A stretch of DNA of 64,000 nucleotides from Bradyrhizobium sp. STM 3843 (GTDB lineage Bacteria; Pseudomonadota; Alphaproteobacteria; Rhizobiales; Xanthobacteraceae), in contig NZ_CAFK01000315.1 in assembly GCF_000239815.1 (NCBI RefSeq), positions 23,798 to 87,797 of the forward strand, in the 5' to 3' direction. This document shows positions 26,546 to 35,041 of the stretch, one piece after another. The position numbers were made by a program, and so were the translations under genes. A model generated the notes under the pieces. The model ran no database searches, was not told the origin of the DNA, and saw nothing but the letters and a program-made list of their open reading frames with translations. The first letter of the stretch is position 1. The number at the start of each line of letters is the position of its first letter.

Positions 26546-27336
26546 GGCGGCAGGATCGAAGACACAAGTAACTGGGTGTAGGGCTCGCGTGGATCGTCGA
26601 GCACCTGGTCGGTCAGGCCGGTCTCGATCACGCGGCCTTCCTTCATCACGATCACGCGGTGTGACAGCAGCCGCGCGACCGCGAGGTCGTGCGTGACGAC
26701 GACGGCCGCAAGTCCCAGCTCATTGACCAGGCTGCGCATCAGATCGAGCAGACGCGCCTGCACCGAGACGTCGAGCCCGCCGGTCGGCTCATCCATGAAG
26801 ACAAGCCGCGGCTCGGTGACCAGATTGCGCGCGATCTGCAGCCGCTGGCGCATGCCGCCGGAATAAGTTCGCGGAGCATCGTCGATGCGGGCGACGTCGA
26901 TCTCGACCCGGTCGAGCCACGAAGACGCCGTCTGGCGTATCCGGCCATAATTGTTCCAGCCGACCGCCATCAGCCGCTCGCCGACATTGGCACCCGCCGA
27001 GACCGCCATGCGCAGGCCTTGCGCCGGGTCCTGGTGGACATAGCCCCAATCGGTCCGGAACAGGAAGCGGCGCTCGGCCTCGCCCAGCGCCGCAAGGTCG
27101 CGCAGCACGCCATCGCGCATGCGGTAGGACACGCGGCCGGCACTCGGCGCAAGCTGCGCCGACAGCATCTGCAGCAGGGTCGACTTGCCGGAGCCTGACT
27201 CGCCGACGATCGCCAGCACCTCGCCTGGATAAAGCGTGAAAGAAATATCGCGGCAGGCGACGAGCCGCCCGTACGTTTTTGCAAGGCCCTCCGCAACGAG
27301 CAGCGGCTGGTCTGACATGCCGGGCGCCTCAATCAT
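26542..27336 (-). CDS. phnK: C-P lyase ABC-type ATPase PhnK
   Basis: 264 residues. Walker A GESGSGKST near residue 43; RTYSGGMRQRLQIARNL signature; Walker B FMDEPTGGLD. Similar to oligopeptide importer ATPases and binds the PhnGHIJ core complex. ATG 27336 has AAGGAGGCCGCGC just upstream, within the end of phnJ, and overlaps phnJ by eight bases; ATG 27318 is an alternative. Confidence 0.9.
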   Translation of the reverse strand: MIEAPGMSDQPLLVAEGLAKTYGRLVACRDISFTLYPGEVLAIVGESGSGKSTLLQMLSAQLAPSAGRVSYRMRDGVLRDLAALGEAERRFLFRTDWGYVHQDPAQGLRMAVSAGANVGERLMAVGWNNYGRIRQTASSWLDRVEIDVARIDDAPRTYSGGMRQRLQIARNLVTEPRLVFMDEPTGGLDVSVQARLLDLMRSLVNELGLAAVVVTHDLAVARLLSHRVIVMKEGRVIETGLTDQVLDDPREPYTQLLVSSILPP

Positions 27337-28213
27337 GCGCGGCCTCCTTGTGCGGAGCGGCGGCCTGGCTGCCACGATGCCCGGCCGCCTGGCGGCCCTC
27401 GCAGTAATCCGTATCAGAGCAGACGAACATCCGGCTGCCCTTGTCGTCGGTGACAATCTCGTCGAGATAGGAATCCGCCGCGCCGCAGAGTGCACAAGGC
27501 GCGTCGAACTTGTAGCGCGTGAACGGATGGTCCTCGAAATCGAGGGACACCACCGACGTATAAGGCGGGATCGCGTAGATGCGCTTCTCGCGCCCCGCGC
27601 CGAACAGCTGCAGCGCCGGACAATTGTCCATCTTGGGATTGTCGAATTTCGGCGTCGGCGATGGATCCATCACGTAGCGCGCATTGACCTTGACCGGATA
27701 GGCGTAGGCCGTCGCGATGTGACCGAAGCGCGCGATGTCCTCATAGAGCTTCACATGCATCAGGCCATATTCGGCCAGCGCATGCATGCGCCGCGTCTCG
27801 GTCTCGCGCGGCTCCAAATAGCGCAGCGGCTCCGGGATCGGCACCTGATACACCAGCACCTGCCCGGCCCGCAGCGATGCCTCCGGAATGCGATGCCGGG
27901 TCTGGATCACGGTTGCGACCTCGGTTGAGGTCGTCGTGGTGACACCGGCGGTCTTGGCAAAGAACTTGCGGATCGAGATCGCATTGGTGGTGTCGTCCGA
28001 GCCCTGGTCGATCACTTTCAGCACATCGGTGGGGCCGAGAATCGCGGCGGTCACCTGGACGCCGCCAGTGCCCCAGCCATAGGGCATCGGCATCTCGCGG
28101 CTCGCGAACGGAACCTGATAGCCGGGAATCGCGATTGCCTTCAGGATCGCGCGGCGGATCATCCGTTTGGTCTGCTCGTCGAGATAAGCAAAATTATAGG
28201 TTGGCGCGTTCAT
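27329..28213 (-). CDS. phnJ: alpha-D-ribose 1-methylphosphonate 5-phosphate C-P lyase PhnJ
   Basis: 294 residues. PhnJ is the radical-SAM enzyme that breaks the C-P bond. The cysteines are at 240, 243, 265 and 271, giving CX2CX21CX5C, the spacing of E. coli PhnJ (241, 244, 266, 272). That set carries the [4Fe-4S] ligands and the thiyl-radical Cys. The C-terminal tail (HRGSQAAAPHKEAAHD) is His/Ala-rich and probably non-catalytic. Four-base overlap with phnI. Confidence 0.95.
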   Translation of the reverse strand: MNAPTYNFAYLDEQTKRMIRRAILKAIAIPGYQVPFASREMPMPYGWGTGGVQVTAAILGPTDVLKVIDQGSDDTTNAISIRKFFAKTAGVTTTTSTEVATVIQTRHRIPEASLRAGQVLVYQVPIPEPLRYLEPRETETRRMHALAEYGLMHVKLYEDIARFGHIATAYAYPVKVNARYVMDPSPTPKFDNPKMDNCPALQLFGAGREKRIYAIPPYTSVVSLDFEDHPFTRYKFDAPCALCGAADSYLDEIVTDDKGSRMFVCSDTDYCEGRQAAGHRGSQAAAPHKEAAHD

Positions 28214-29313
28214 TCCGCTGCCTCCTGCAACGAGGGCGCCGCATTCGCCTCCTCGAATTCCTTGCGCAGCTTGCGCAACAGCCCGAGCTCCGACTGGAAG
28301 TCGACATAATGCGGCAGCTTCAAGTGCTCCACGAAGCCGGTCGCCTGGACATTGTCGGAATGCGACATCACGAATTCCTCGTCCTGCGCGGGCGCAAGGA
28401 CGTCCTCGCCCAGCTCACGTGCGCGCAGAGCGCGATCGACCAGAGCCATCGACATCGTCTTGCGCTCGCTCTGCCCGAAGGCAAGGCCATAACCGCGGGT
28501 GAAGCACGGCGCTTCGGTGGCCGAGCCCTTGAACTGGTTCACCATCTGGCATTCGGTTAATTCGATCGAGCCGAGCGGCACGGCAAAGCCAACCTCTTCC
28601 GCCATGAACTCGACTTCGACCTCGCCGAAGCGGATCTCGCCGGCGAAAGGATGATTGCGGCCATAGCCGCGCTGGGTCGAATAGCCCAGCGCCAAAAGGA
28701 AGCCCTCATCGCCGCGCGCCAGATTCTGCAGCCGCAGATCGCGTTCGGCAGGAAAGCCGAGCGGCTCGCGCGTGAGATCGCCGACATCAGCATCGGCTTG
28801 CGCCTGCGGCGACGGCTCGATCAGCCCGTCGCGCCCGAGGATGTCGGTCACTCGCGGCGTCGACGCGTCCGATGCTTCGCCGACGGCCGGCGGCGCGGGC
28901 TCGATGCCATGAACAAGCTGCGGATCGAGCAACCGATGCGTATAGTCGAACGTCGGCCCGAGCACCTGGCCACCGGGAATATCCTTGAATGTCGAGGAAA
29001 CACGACGCTGCACCCGCATCTGACCGGTATCGACCGGCTCGGTCACACCGAACCGCGGCAGCGTGGCGCGGAAAGCGCGCACCAGGAAGATCGCCTCGAT
29101 CAGGTCGCCACGCGCCTGCTTGATCGCCAGCGCCGCGAGCTCACGGTCGTACAGCGAGCCCTCACCCATCACGCGATCGACCGCGAGCCCCAACTGCTCG
29201 GCAACCTGCGCCAGCGAAATTTCCGGAACGTCGCGATCGCCGCGCCGCTCATGCGCAAGCAGCCGGTGCGCATTTTCGATCGCGCGCTCGCCACCCTTGA
29301 CTGCGACATACAT
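28210..29313 (-). CDS. phnI: C-P lyase core component PhnI
   Basis: 367 residues, near the usual PhnI length. N-terminal MYVAVKGGERAIENAHRLL is the family start; central QVLGPTFDYTHRLLDPQLVHG and NHPFAGEIRFGEVEVE are typical. PhnI is a nucleosidase that with PhnGHL transfers methylphosphonate to the ribose of ATP. Only two bases separate it from the preceding phnH stop. Confidence 0.93.
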   Translation of the reverse strand: MYVAVKGGERAIENAHRLLAHERRGDRDVPEISLAQVAEQLGLAVDRVMGEGSLYDRELAALAIKQARGDLIEAIFLVRAFRATLPRFGVTEPVDTGQMRVQRRVSSTFKDIPGGQVLGPTFDYTHRLLDPQLVHGIEPAPPAVGEASDASTPRVTDILGRDGLIEPSPQAQADADVGDLTREPLGFPAERDLRLQNLARGDEGFLLALGYSTQRGYGRNHPFAGEIRFGEVEVEFMAEEVGFAVPLGSIELTECQMVNQFKGSATEAPCFTRGYGLAFGQSERKTMSMALVDRALRARELGEDVLAPAQDEEFVMSHSDNVQATGFVEHLKLPHYVDFQSELGLLRKLRKEFEEANAAPSLQEAAE

Positions 29314-29315
29314 GA

Positions 29316-29927
29316 TCAGCCTCCCGCGACGACGAGCCGCGTCGTGCGCGGGATCGCAACCATACTGTCGTCATGAACCAGCACGACATCGATGCCGCGC
29401 GGAAACAGCTCTTCGTTGATCGCAAGCCGATCAAACAGATCATCCGGCGCAATCGCAGTACACAGCGTTGCCGCGCCGTCAATACCAGGGCCGCGCAGCT
29501 CGTAAGCGCGTCCTTCGCCCAGGCTGGCAACCTGCAGGATCAGCGTCGTCGAACGATCGGGATATTCGCCGCTGCCGAGCGCAAACGATTCCAGATCTGG
29601 CAACAAGCCGCCGTCTCGGATCAGCGCAAAGCTCGCTCTTACCGTCTCGGCCACGACCGGCGCGCCGGTGTGGAATTTGAGCCATGTCGCAACGTCAGGC
29701 CCAGTCGCCAACGCCGGATCGAGCCAGACAGGCGTGTCGTGATCGAACAAGGTCAGCGCAAGCGCTGCCGCGGCGCGCGTCAGGCCGGACGGCACACCGA
29801 CAGTGGCAGCGACACGCTGAATGGTGCCGGGCCGCGCCATCGCCTCCATGACGGCGCGGAAGGTCGATTGCGCCGAGAGCACCGCATCGGGAAAACCCGC
29901 CAGGAGATCCGAGATCATCGCCTCCAT
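29316..29927 (-). CDS. phnH: C-P lyase component PhnH
   Basis: 203 residues. Family features: STFRAVMEAMARPGTIQRV near residue 22, LTLFDHDTPVWLD near 57, PRGIDVVLVHDDSMVAIPRTTR near the C-terminus (key part DVVLVHDDSMVAIPR). PhnH is a subunit of the PhnGHIJ complex with a PLP-transferase-like fold lacking the cofactor. ATG 29927 directly follows the phnG stop. Confidence 0.92.
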   Translation of the reverse strand: MEAMISDLLAGFPDAVLSAQSTFRAVMEAMARPGTIQRVAATVGVPSGLTRAAAALALTLFDHDTPVWLDPALATGPDVATWLKFHTGAPVVAETVRASFALIRDGGLLPDLESFALGSGEYPDRSTTLILQVASLGEGRAYELRGPGIDGAATLCTAIAPDDLFDRLAINEELFPRGIDVVLVHDDSMVAIPRTTRLVVAGG

Positions 29928-30386
29928 TCAGCCCTCCCCGCGCACCATGGTGTAGAACTCCACCTTCGTTGCCGCCGCTTCGCGCGCCTTCTGCTCACGC
30001 GACGCCAGCATGCGTTGGCGCAACGGGAACACGACCTGCATCTCGACCGCATCGCCATGACTGTCGGCCTGGATCAGCGCGTCACACAGCGCGATCAGCC
30101 GCGCCTTCTCGCTGTCGCGCCCCAGCACGTAACCGAAACCGACCTCGCCGCTGGCCAAGCGCACCGCCGCCCGCGACACCGTCGCCTCGCCGAGATTGAA
30201 CGGCGCCCCATCGCCGCCGATCCGACCGCGGACCATCACCAGCCCGTTCTCGGGCGCGCGCAGCTCCTCGTGCGCCGGCAGCGCCATCGGCTGCAGTCGC
30301 GCGGCGATATCGACCGCCGGCGCATGCGCCAGGACACTCATCGCGGCCTTGCGCCTGTCCTTTATCGCCTCTGCCTTCATCGCCAT
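29928..30386 (-). CDS. phnG: C-P lyase component PhnG
   Basis: 152 residues, first gene of the operon. PhnG family signs: RKAAMSVLAHAPAVDIAARL, GDGAPFNLGEATVSRAAVRL and SGEVGFGYVLGRDSEKARLIALCDAL (key part GFGYVLGRDSEKA). It is a subunit of the core complex. Its upstream region holds the palindromic PhnF operator at 30406-30433, between it and phnF. Confidence 0.93.
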   Translation of the reverse strand: MAMKAEAIKDRRKAAMSVLAHAPAVDIAARLQPMALPAHEELRAPENGLVMVRGRIGGDGAPFNLGEATVSRAAVRLASGEVGFGYVLGRDSEKARLIALCDALIQADSHGDAVEMQVVFPLRQRMLASREQKAREAAATKVEFYTMVRGEG

Positions 30387-30405
30387 TTTCCGATCTTGCC
30401 GGCCT

Positions 30406-30433
30406 CAAGTTGTCTATGATACTAGACAACTTG
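30406..30433. promoter_or_regulatory. PhnF operator between phnG and phnF
   Basis: CAAGTTGTCTA, six bases, TAGACAACTTG: perfect 11-base arms, 28 bases in all. It lies 20 bases upstream of phnG and 67 upstream of phnF. It fits a dimeric GntR/HutC-type repressor site, and may control both genes. Sequence is seen; regulator assignment is inferred from position. Confidence 0.75.
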
Positions 30434-30500
30434 ATAAGCCCGCGCAATGACGGTTTGATGACATGGGCGTGATTTTCACCACCTCCGACGAGACGCGGCG

Positions 30501-31229
30501 ATGAGCATGCAGGATGCAGTTTCTGGAGTGGCCCTGTGGCGTCAGGTCGCCGATGGAATCGAACGCGACATCGCCGAAGGCCGCTTTGCGGCCGGCGCGC
30601 GGCTGCCGGGCGAAACCGAAATTGCCGAGATCTATCGTGTGAACCGCCATACCGTGCGGCGGGCGCTGGCAGCGCTGGCCGAACGCGGGCTGGTGCGTGC
30701 CGCGCGCGGCAGCGGCACTTATGTCGAAACGCCGCGCCTCGCTTACCCGCTCAGTTCGCGGACGCGGTTTTCCGAGATCGTCGGCGCTGAGGGCCGCGAG
30801 CCGCGCGGCCAGCTGATTGCGGAATCGCAGGAGCCCGCGTCACGGGACCTTGCGCGAGAGCTCGGACTGAAGACCGGCGCCCCTCTGGTGCGAATCGAGG
30901 GGCTGCGTTTCGCCGACAAGATCCCGATTTGCGTCAGCACGTCCTGGCTGTCGGCGGAGCGGTTTCCGGATGCGGGCCGCATCTTTGCCTCGACCCGCTC
31001 GATGACTGCGCTGCTCGCGCATTATGGCATCCGCGATTATCGTCGCGGCGCGACCAGGATCACCGCCGCCATTGCTGAGGCCACGGACGCCGCGCGGCTC
31101 GACCTGGCACTGGGACGGCCGGTGCTGGTCGTCGATAGCACTGACGTCGATGCCGACGGCAAGCCGCTCGTCACCAAGCGCTCGCGCTTCGCCGCCGAGC
31201 GCGTGACGTTCGAGATCGCAGGCTCATAG
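30501..31229 (+). CDS. phnF: PhnF, GntR-family regulator of phosphonate genes
   Basis: 242 residues. N-terminal winged-helix GntR domain (PGETEIAEIYRVNRHTVRRAL near residue 34, key part IAEIYRVNRHTVRRAL), then a HutC/UTRA effector domain from ~85 with PLVRIEGLRFADKIPIC. It binds a phosphonate-related ligand to control the C-P lyase operon. Divergent from phnG; the gene ends one base before the convergent phnE2 stop. Confidence 0.93.
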   Translation: MSMQDAVSGVALWRQVADGIERDIAEGRFAAGARLPGETEIAEIYRVNRHTVRRALAALAERGLVRAARGSGTYVETPRLAYPLSSRTRFSEIVGAEGREPRGQLIAESQEPASRDLARELGLKTGAPLVRIEGLRFADKIPICVSTSWLSAERFPDAGRIFASTRSMTALLAHYGIRDYRRGATRITAAIAEATDAARLDLALGRPVLVVDSTDVDADGKPLVTKRSRFAAERVTFEIAGS

Positions 31230-31230
31230 G

Positions 31231-32079
31231 CTACGCGATGGCGCGGCGGCCGATGATGGCAAAGCGCAGCTTGCCGGAGATCCAGTCGATCGCCGCAACC
31301 GCCACCAGGATCATCAGGATCAGGAACGACACGGTCTGCCATTCCAGCACGCGGATCTGCTCCGCAAGCTGCAGGCCGATGCCGCCAGCGCCGACGATGC
31401 CGATGATTGTCGCCGAGCGGGTGTTGGACTCGATGAAATAGAGCACCTGCCCCGCGATCACGGGCAGAACCTGCGGAATCAGGCCGAAGCGGACTTCGTG
31501 CAACCTGCTGCCGCCAGCGGCGCGAATGCCTTCCACCTGCTTCCGGTCCGCGGCTTCGATCGCCTCCGAGAACAGCTTGCCGAGCGCGCCGAAGTCGGAG
31601 ATCGCGATGGCCAGCACGCCGGCAAACGGGCCGAGCCCGACCACATTGATCCAGACCAGTGCCCAGATCAGCTGGTCGACGCCGCGGATGGTGTCGAATA
31701 TCCGCCGCACCGGAAAACGGAAGATCGCGGACGGCACGACGTTGCGTGCGGCAAGCAGGCTGATGGGCAGCGCTGCAAGTGCCGCGAGCGTCGTCCCCAG
31801 CAGGGCGATCGAGAGCGTCTCGCCCAGCGCCTTGAGATAAAGCGGTAGCGATGAACCGGGATCCGGCGGCAGCATCATCCGTGCGATCCAGCCGAGCTGG
31901 CTGAGTCCCGAGAGCATCCGGCTGGGGGAAAATTCCAGATCGACCAGACCGAACCCGAAGATCGCAAGCGCGAGCACCAGCATCAGCGGCGTCGCGAGGC
32001 GCGCGGCCATCGGCCGGTCAAAGACGTGAGGATAGCGGCCGCGCAGCTGCTGTGGATCCGGCCGTTCCAGCTGGCTCAT
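31231..32079 (-). CDS. phnE: phosphonate ABC transporter permease PhnE (second)
   Basis: 282 residues with about six membrane helices and the binding-protein-dependent permease motif EAIEAADRKQVEGIRAAGGS (EAA loop; key part EGIRAAGGSRLHEVRFG). The two-gene form of PhnE is typical of rhizobia. ATG 32079 overlaps the phnE1 stop (ATGA). It forms a heterodimeric membrane channel with PhnE1 for PhnCD-driven phosphonate import. Confidence 0.92.
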   Translation of the reverse strand: MSQLERPDPQQLRGRYPHVFDRPMAARLATPLMLVLALAIFGFGLVDLEFSPSRMLSGLSQLGWIARMMLPPDPGSSLPLYLKALGETLSIALLGTTLAALAALPISLLAARNVVPSAIFRFPVRRIFDTIRGVDQLIWALVWINVVGLGPFAGVLAIAISDFGALGKLFSEAIEAADRKQVEGIRAAGGSRLHEVRFGLIPQVLPVIAGQVLYFIESNTRSATIIGIVGAGGIGLQLAEQIRVLEWQTVSFLILMILVAVAAIDWISGKLRFAIIGRRAIA

Positions 32080-32960
32080 GTGCGCGCCTCTGCGCCAAAC
32101 AGCCTCGCGCGCAGCCAACCGGTGCTGATATCGATCAAGAAAACCGTGACCACGATCATCACCAGGATCGCACTGACATCGGAATAATAGAACTTGCGGA
32201 TTGCCACCACGAGCTCCTGCCCGATGCCGCCGGCGCCGACGAAACCCATCACCGAGGCTTCGCGGACGTTGATCTCGAAGCGCAACAGCGTGTAGCTGAC
32301 GAAGCCGGCGATGACCTGCGGCAAGACCGCAAACCGCATGGAAGAAAGCCAGCTCGCCCCGGTCGAACGGATGCCTTCGACCGGCTTCATGTCGGCATTC
32401 TCAACCACTTCCGAGAACAGCTTGCCAAGCGCGCCAGTCGAATGAACTGCGATCGCGAGCACGCCGGCCATTGGCCCGAGGCCGAACGCGATGACGAAGA
32501 TCAGCGCGAACACGATACCCGGAACGGTTCGGGCGAACTCCAAAAGACGTCGGACTAAAAAGCGCGGCCAGGGAGCTGGTGAGGTGTTTTCAGCAGCCAG
32601 AAAGTTGAGGCAGAACGCAAACACCATCCCGGTCAAGGTGCCGACATAGCTGATCAGGAGCGTCTCGCCGAGCAGCTTGAGCCACTTTTTCGAGCCCCAG
32701 AACCACTCTGGAATATTGGTCCAGACCCGGCTGCCGTCATCGAGCTTCAGGATACGATCGAAATAGCTGACGAAATTGCCGAAATAGGTAAAGAAGGTCC
32801 GGAAGTTCACTTCGGCGCCGATGCCGGCCAGCACAAGCAGCGCAATGAAGAGGATGGTTGCGACGTAGAACCGAAGCCGCTTGCGCGCGATAGCGCCGCG
32901 ATACTCCGCGTTGAGCGCGTCCAGTTGCTGGCTGGGAAGAATGGAGACAGCGGATGTCAT
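32076..32960 (-). CDS. phnE: phosphonate ABC transporter permease PhnE (first)
   Basis: 294 residues, membrane permease with EAA loop (KPVEGIRSTGASWLSSMRFAVLPQV, key part EGIRSTGASWLSSMRF). Start at ATG 32960, the only ATG near the beginning of the hydrophobic core; the long upstream frame is rejected. Follows phnD at 71 bases, with a strong hairpin in the gap. It belongs to the phnCDE1E2 operon. Confidence 0.92.
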   Translation of the reverse strand: MTSAVSILPSQQLDALNAEYRGAIARKRLRFYVATILFIALLVLAGIGAEVNFRTFFTYFGNFVSYFDRILKLDDGSRVWTNIPEWFWGSKKWLKLLGETLLISYVGTLTGMVFAFCLNFLAAENTSPAPWPRFLVRRLLEFARTVPGIVFALIFVIAFGLGPMAGVLAIAVHSTGALGKLFSEVVENADMKPVEGIRSTGASWLSSMRFAVLPQVIAGFVSYTLLRFEINVREASVMGFVGAGGIGQELVVAIRKFYYSDVSAILVMIVVTVFLIDISTGWLRARLFGAEART

Positions 32961-32989
32961 TGCGGGCCCGCGCGGCAGCAAAGGGAAAA

Positions 32990-33012
32990 GGCCGGGTCCG
33001 ATCGACCCGGCC
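32990..33012. terminator. hairpin between phnD and phnE1
   Basis: GGCCGGGTC, loop CGATC, GACCCGGCC: perfect 9-base stem in the phnD-phnE1 gap. In leftward transcription it follows phnD. No T-run, so it more probably stabilises the phnCD message or attenuates the downstream permeases than terminates fully. Confidence 0.6.
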
Positions 33013-33031
33013 CTGGAACGCCTATGACCCG

Positions 33032-33961
33032 TCAGGACGCCTTCTTGCGCAGGCTGTCGACGAATTTGATCAGCTCGATCGTCTTGTTGTAGTCCTCGTT
33101 CGCGATCGGCTCCCAAGGACGGTTCTTGCCGTCGGACAGCTTCTTGAAGGCTTCCGGATCCTTCTGCGCGGCATCCAGGAACGCCTGCTTGATCGCAGCC
33201 TTCATGTCATCCGGCAGGTCGGACAGATAAGCGTAAGGCGAGTTGATAATCATGTCCGACTTGACGATGATGCGGAAGTCATCCTTCGTCATCGGCTTGC
33301 CGTCCGCCGTCTTCACCATGTTCTTGGTGAGCATACGGGTCAGGTTGGAATCGTCCTCGCTGTTCCACCAATTCGCGGCGACGTCGACCGTGCCCTGGGC
33401 CAGCGCGAGCACTGCGTTCTCGTGGCTGCCGGTGAAGACGACCTTGGAGAAATAGGTCTCGGGATCGATGCCGAGCTGGTTCAGCTTGAACCGCGGCATG
33501 TTGTTGCCGGACGTCGAATTCGGATCGACGAGACCGAGGTTCTTGCCCTTGAGGTCCTCGACCTTGTGATAGGGGCTGTTCGCCAGCACATAGAATACCG
33601 AGTAATAGCCCTTCGAACCGTCGGAATTAACGTCGATCACGAAGGCATCGGTCTTGACACCGGTGAGACGGGCACGAGCAAACGACGCGGGGCCATAATA
33701 GCCGATATGGATGTTGCCGGCGCGCTGGCCCTCGATCACCGCAGCGTAGTCGTTGGCGACCCGGAGCGTCACCTTGATGCCGAGCTCCTTGGAGAGATAG
33801 TTGACGAACGGCGTATAGCGCTCGACGACGCCGGAACCGTTCTCGGAGGGGATCGCCGCGAACGTGATTTCGGGATATTTCGCACGCCAATCTTCCGCGG
33901 AAGCGGACGCAGTGAATGCGATGGACGCCATGCCGGCCAGAACGACTCGACGGTTGATCAT
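33032..33961 (-). CDS. phnD: phosphonate-binding periplasmic protein PhnD
   Basis: 309 residues. Signal peptide at residues 1-22 (VVLAGMASIAFTASASA), then the PhnD family core: GYYGPASFARA, LVDPNSTSGNNMPRF near 145, and TGSHENAVLALAQGTVDVAANWW near 180 (key part TGSHENAVLALAQG). It delivers phosphonates to PhnE1E2. Expected level is higher than the permease, in keeping with hairpins on both sides of it. Confidence 0.93.
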   Translation of the reverse strand: MINRRVVLAGMASIAFTASASAEDWRAKYPEITFAAIPSENGSGVVERYTPFVNYLSKELGIKVTLRVANDYAAVIEGQRAGNIHIGYYGPASFARARLTGVKTDAFVIDVNSDGSKGYYSVFYVLANSPYHKVEDLKGKNLGLVDPNSTSGNNMPRFKLNQLGIDPETYFSKVVFTGSHENAVLALAQGTVDVAANWWNSEDDSNLTRMLTKNMVKTADGKPMTKDDFRIIVKSDMIINSPYAYLSDLPDDMKAAIKQAFLDAAQKDPEAFKKLSDGKNRPWEPIANEDYNKTIELIKFVDSLRKKAS

Positions 33962-34000
33962 GATTTATCCTCTGGGATCAGGTGGGACTCGATTTTTCCT

Positions 34001-34031
34001 AAAATGGCCGCTCGTCATGAGCGGCCATTTT
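34001..34031. terminator. hairpin between phnC and phnD
   Basis: AAAATGGCCGCTC, loop GTCAT, GAGCGGCCATTTT: perfect 13-base arms. In the leftward transcript the A/T ends give a run of U at the 3' side (CCATTTT on the plus strand reads AAAATGG), so it is a symmetric partial terminator or mRNA processing site in the phnC-phnD gap. Confidence 0.6.
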
Positions 34032-34045
34032 GGAAACACGGACAA

Positions 34046-34855
34046 TCAGGCCACGGCCGCTTGGCCGAGGGTCGGAACGGTTTCGGCTGGCGAAGGAAGC
34101 GTCGCATCCATCACTTCGTCCGCTTCAAGGTCGTAAAGCTCGCGAGCGATCTGAGGCGTCAGCGCCGCCGGCACATCGTCGAAGACGACGCGGCCGGTGG
34201 CCATGCCGATCAGGCGATCGCAATAGCCGCGCGCCAGATCGAGCGAATGCAGGTTGCAGATCACCGTGATGCCGAAATGCTTGTTGATGCGTAGAAGCGC
34301 ATCCATCACGATCTTGGTATTGCGCGGATCGAGCGAGGCGATTGGCTCGTCGGCGAGAATGAGCTCGGGCTCCTGCACTAGGGCGCGCGCGATGGCAACG
34401 CGCTGCTGCTGACCGCCGGAGAGCTGGTCAGCGCGCTGAGCCGCCAGCGCGGCCATATCGAACTGCTCGAGCGCCGAGAGGGCGACCGCAACGTCCTGCC
34501 CTGGCCAGAGCTGCGCCAGCGAGCGCCAGGATGGGATATGCGCCAGCCGTCCCATCAGAACATTGGTCAGAACATCGAGGCGGCCGACCAGGTTGAATTG
34601 CTGAAAGATCATCGCCGAGCGGGCGCGCCATTGCCGCAACTCACGACCACGCAGCGCGGTGACATCGACATCCTTGAACAGGATCCGACCGCCACTGACG
34701 GGGCTCAGCCGATTGATCGACCGCAAGAGAGTTGATTTACCGGCGCCGGAGCGCCCGATGACGCCGACGAAGCTGCCCGGCATGATGGAGAAGGATGCAT
34801 TGTCAACTGCGGCTTTCGCGCCGAAACGGCACGTCAGACCATCTACCACCAGCAT
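34046..34855 (-). CDS. phnC: phosphonate ABC transporter ATP-binding protein PhnC
   Basis: 269 residues. Walker A GRSGAGKST near residue 34, signature QLSGGQQQRVAIARAL near 145, Walker B ILADEPIASLDP near 167. It energises phosphonate import with PhnD and PhnE1/E2. First gene of the leftward phnCDE1E2 operon. A Pho-box-like repeat is found on the minus strand upstream (34903-34920). Confidence 0.93.
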   Translation of the reverse strand: MLVVDGLTCRFGAKAAVDNASFSIMPGSFVGVIGRSGAGKSTLLRSINRLSPVSGGRILFKDVDVTALRGRELRQWRARSAMIFQQFNLVGRLDVLTNVLMGRLAHIPSWRSLAQLWPGQDVAVALSALEQFDMAALAAQRADQLSGGQQQRVAIARALVQEPELILADEPIASLDPRNTKIVMDALLRINKHFGITVICNLHSLDLARGYCDRLIGMATGRVVFDDVPAALTPQIARELYDLEADEVMDATLPSPAETVPTLGQAAVA

Positions 34856-34902
34856 TGGGTTCTCCGGACCGGTTCGCTTCCGGACTCCGCTAGCGCCGAG
34901 AT

Positions 34903-34920
34903 TCTACAGTTATGTGACAG
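34903..34920 (-). promoter_or_regulatory. Pho box-like repeat upstream of phnC
   Basis: Read on the minus strand: CTGTCAC-ATAA-CTGTAGA, two 7-base half-sites with a four-base spacer as in the PhoB consensus (CTGTCAT direct repeats, 11-base period). Distance to phnC start is about 48 bases. Second half-site is imperfect. Assignment to PhoB is inferred. Confidence 0.65.
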
Positions 34921-34959
34921 TCCCACTGCGTCGCAGGACGATCCACACGCCGCGTGCAC

Positions 34960-34988
34960 ACGTCACGGACTTGTCACCTCACCGTCAT
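34960..34988 (+). promoter_or_regulatory. triple Pho box-like repeat upstream of the acetyltransferase/phnM2 operon
   Basis: ACGTCAC-GGAC-TTGTCAC-CTCA-CCGTCAT: three 7-base units with exact four-base spacers, 11-base period, in the orientation expected for the rightward operon. The start codon follows at 35042. PhoB control would allow induction under phosphate starvation. Confidence 0.7.
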
Positions 34989-35041
34989 CACCGTGATGGA
35001 AGACGGGATTCGCAGCAGGTAAAGAGGTAATAGAGATCGAG

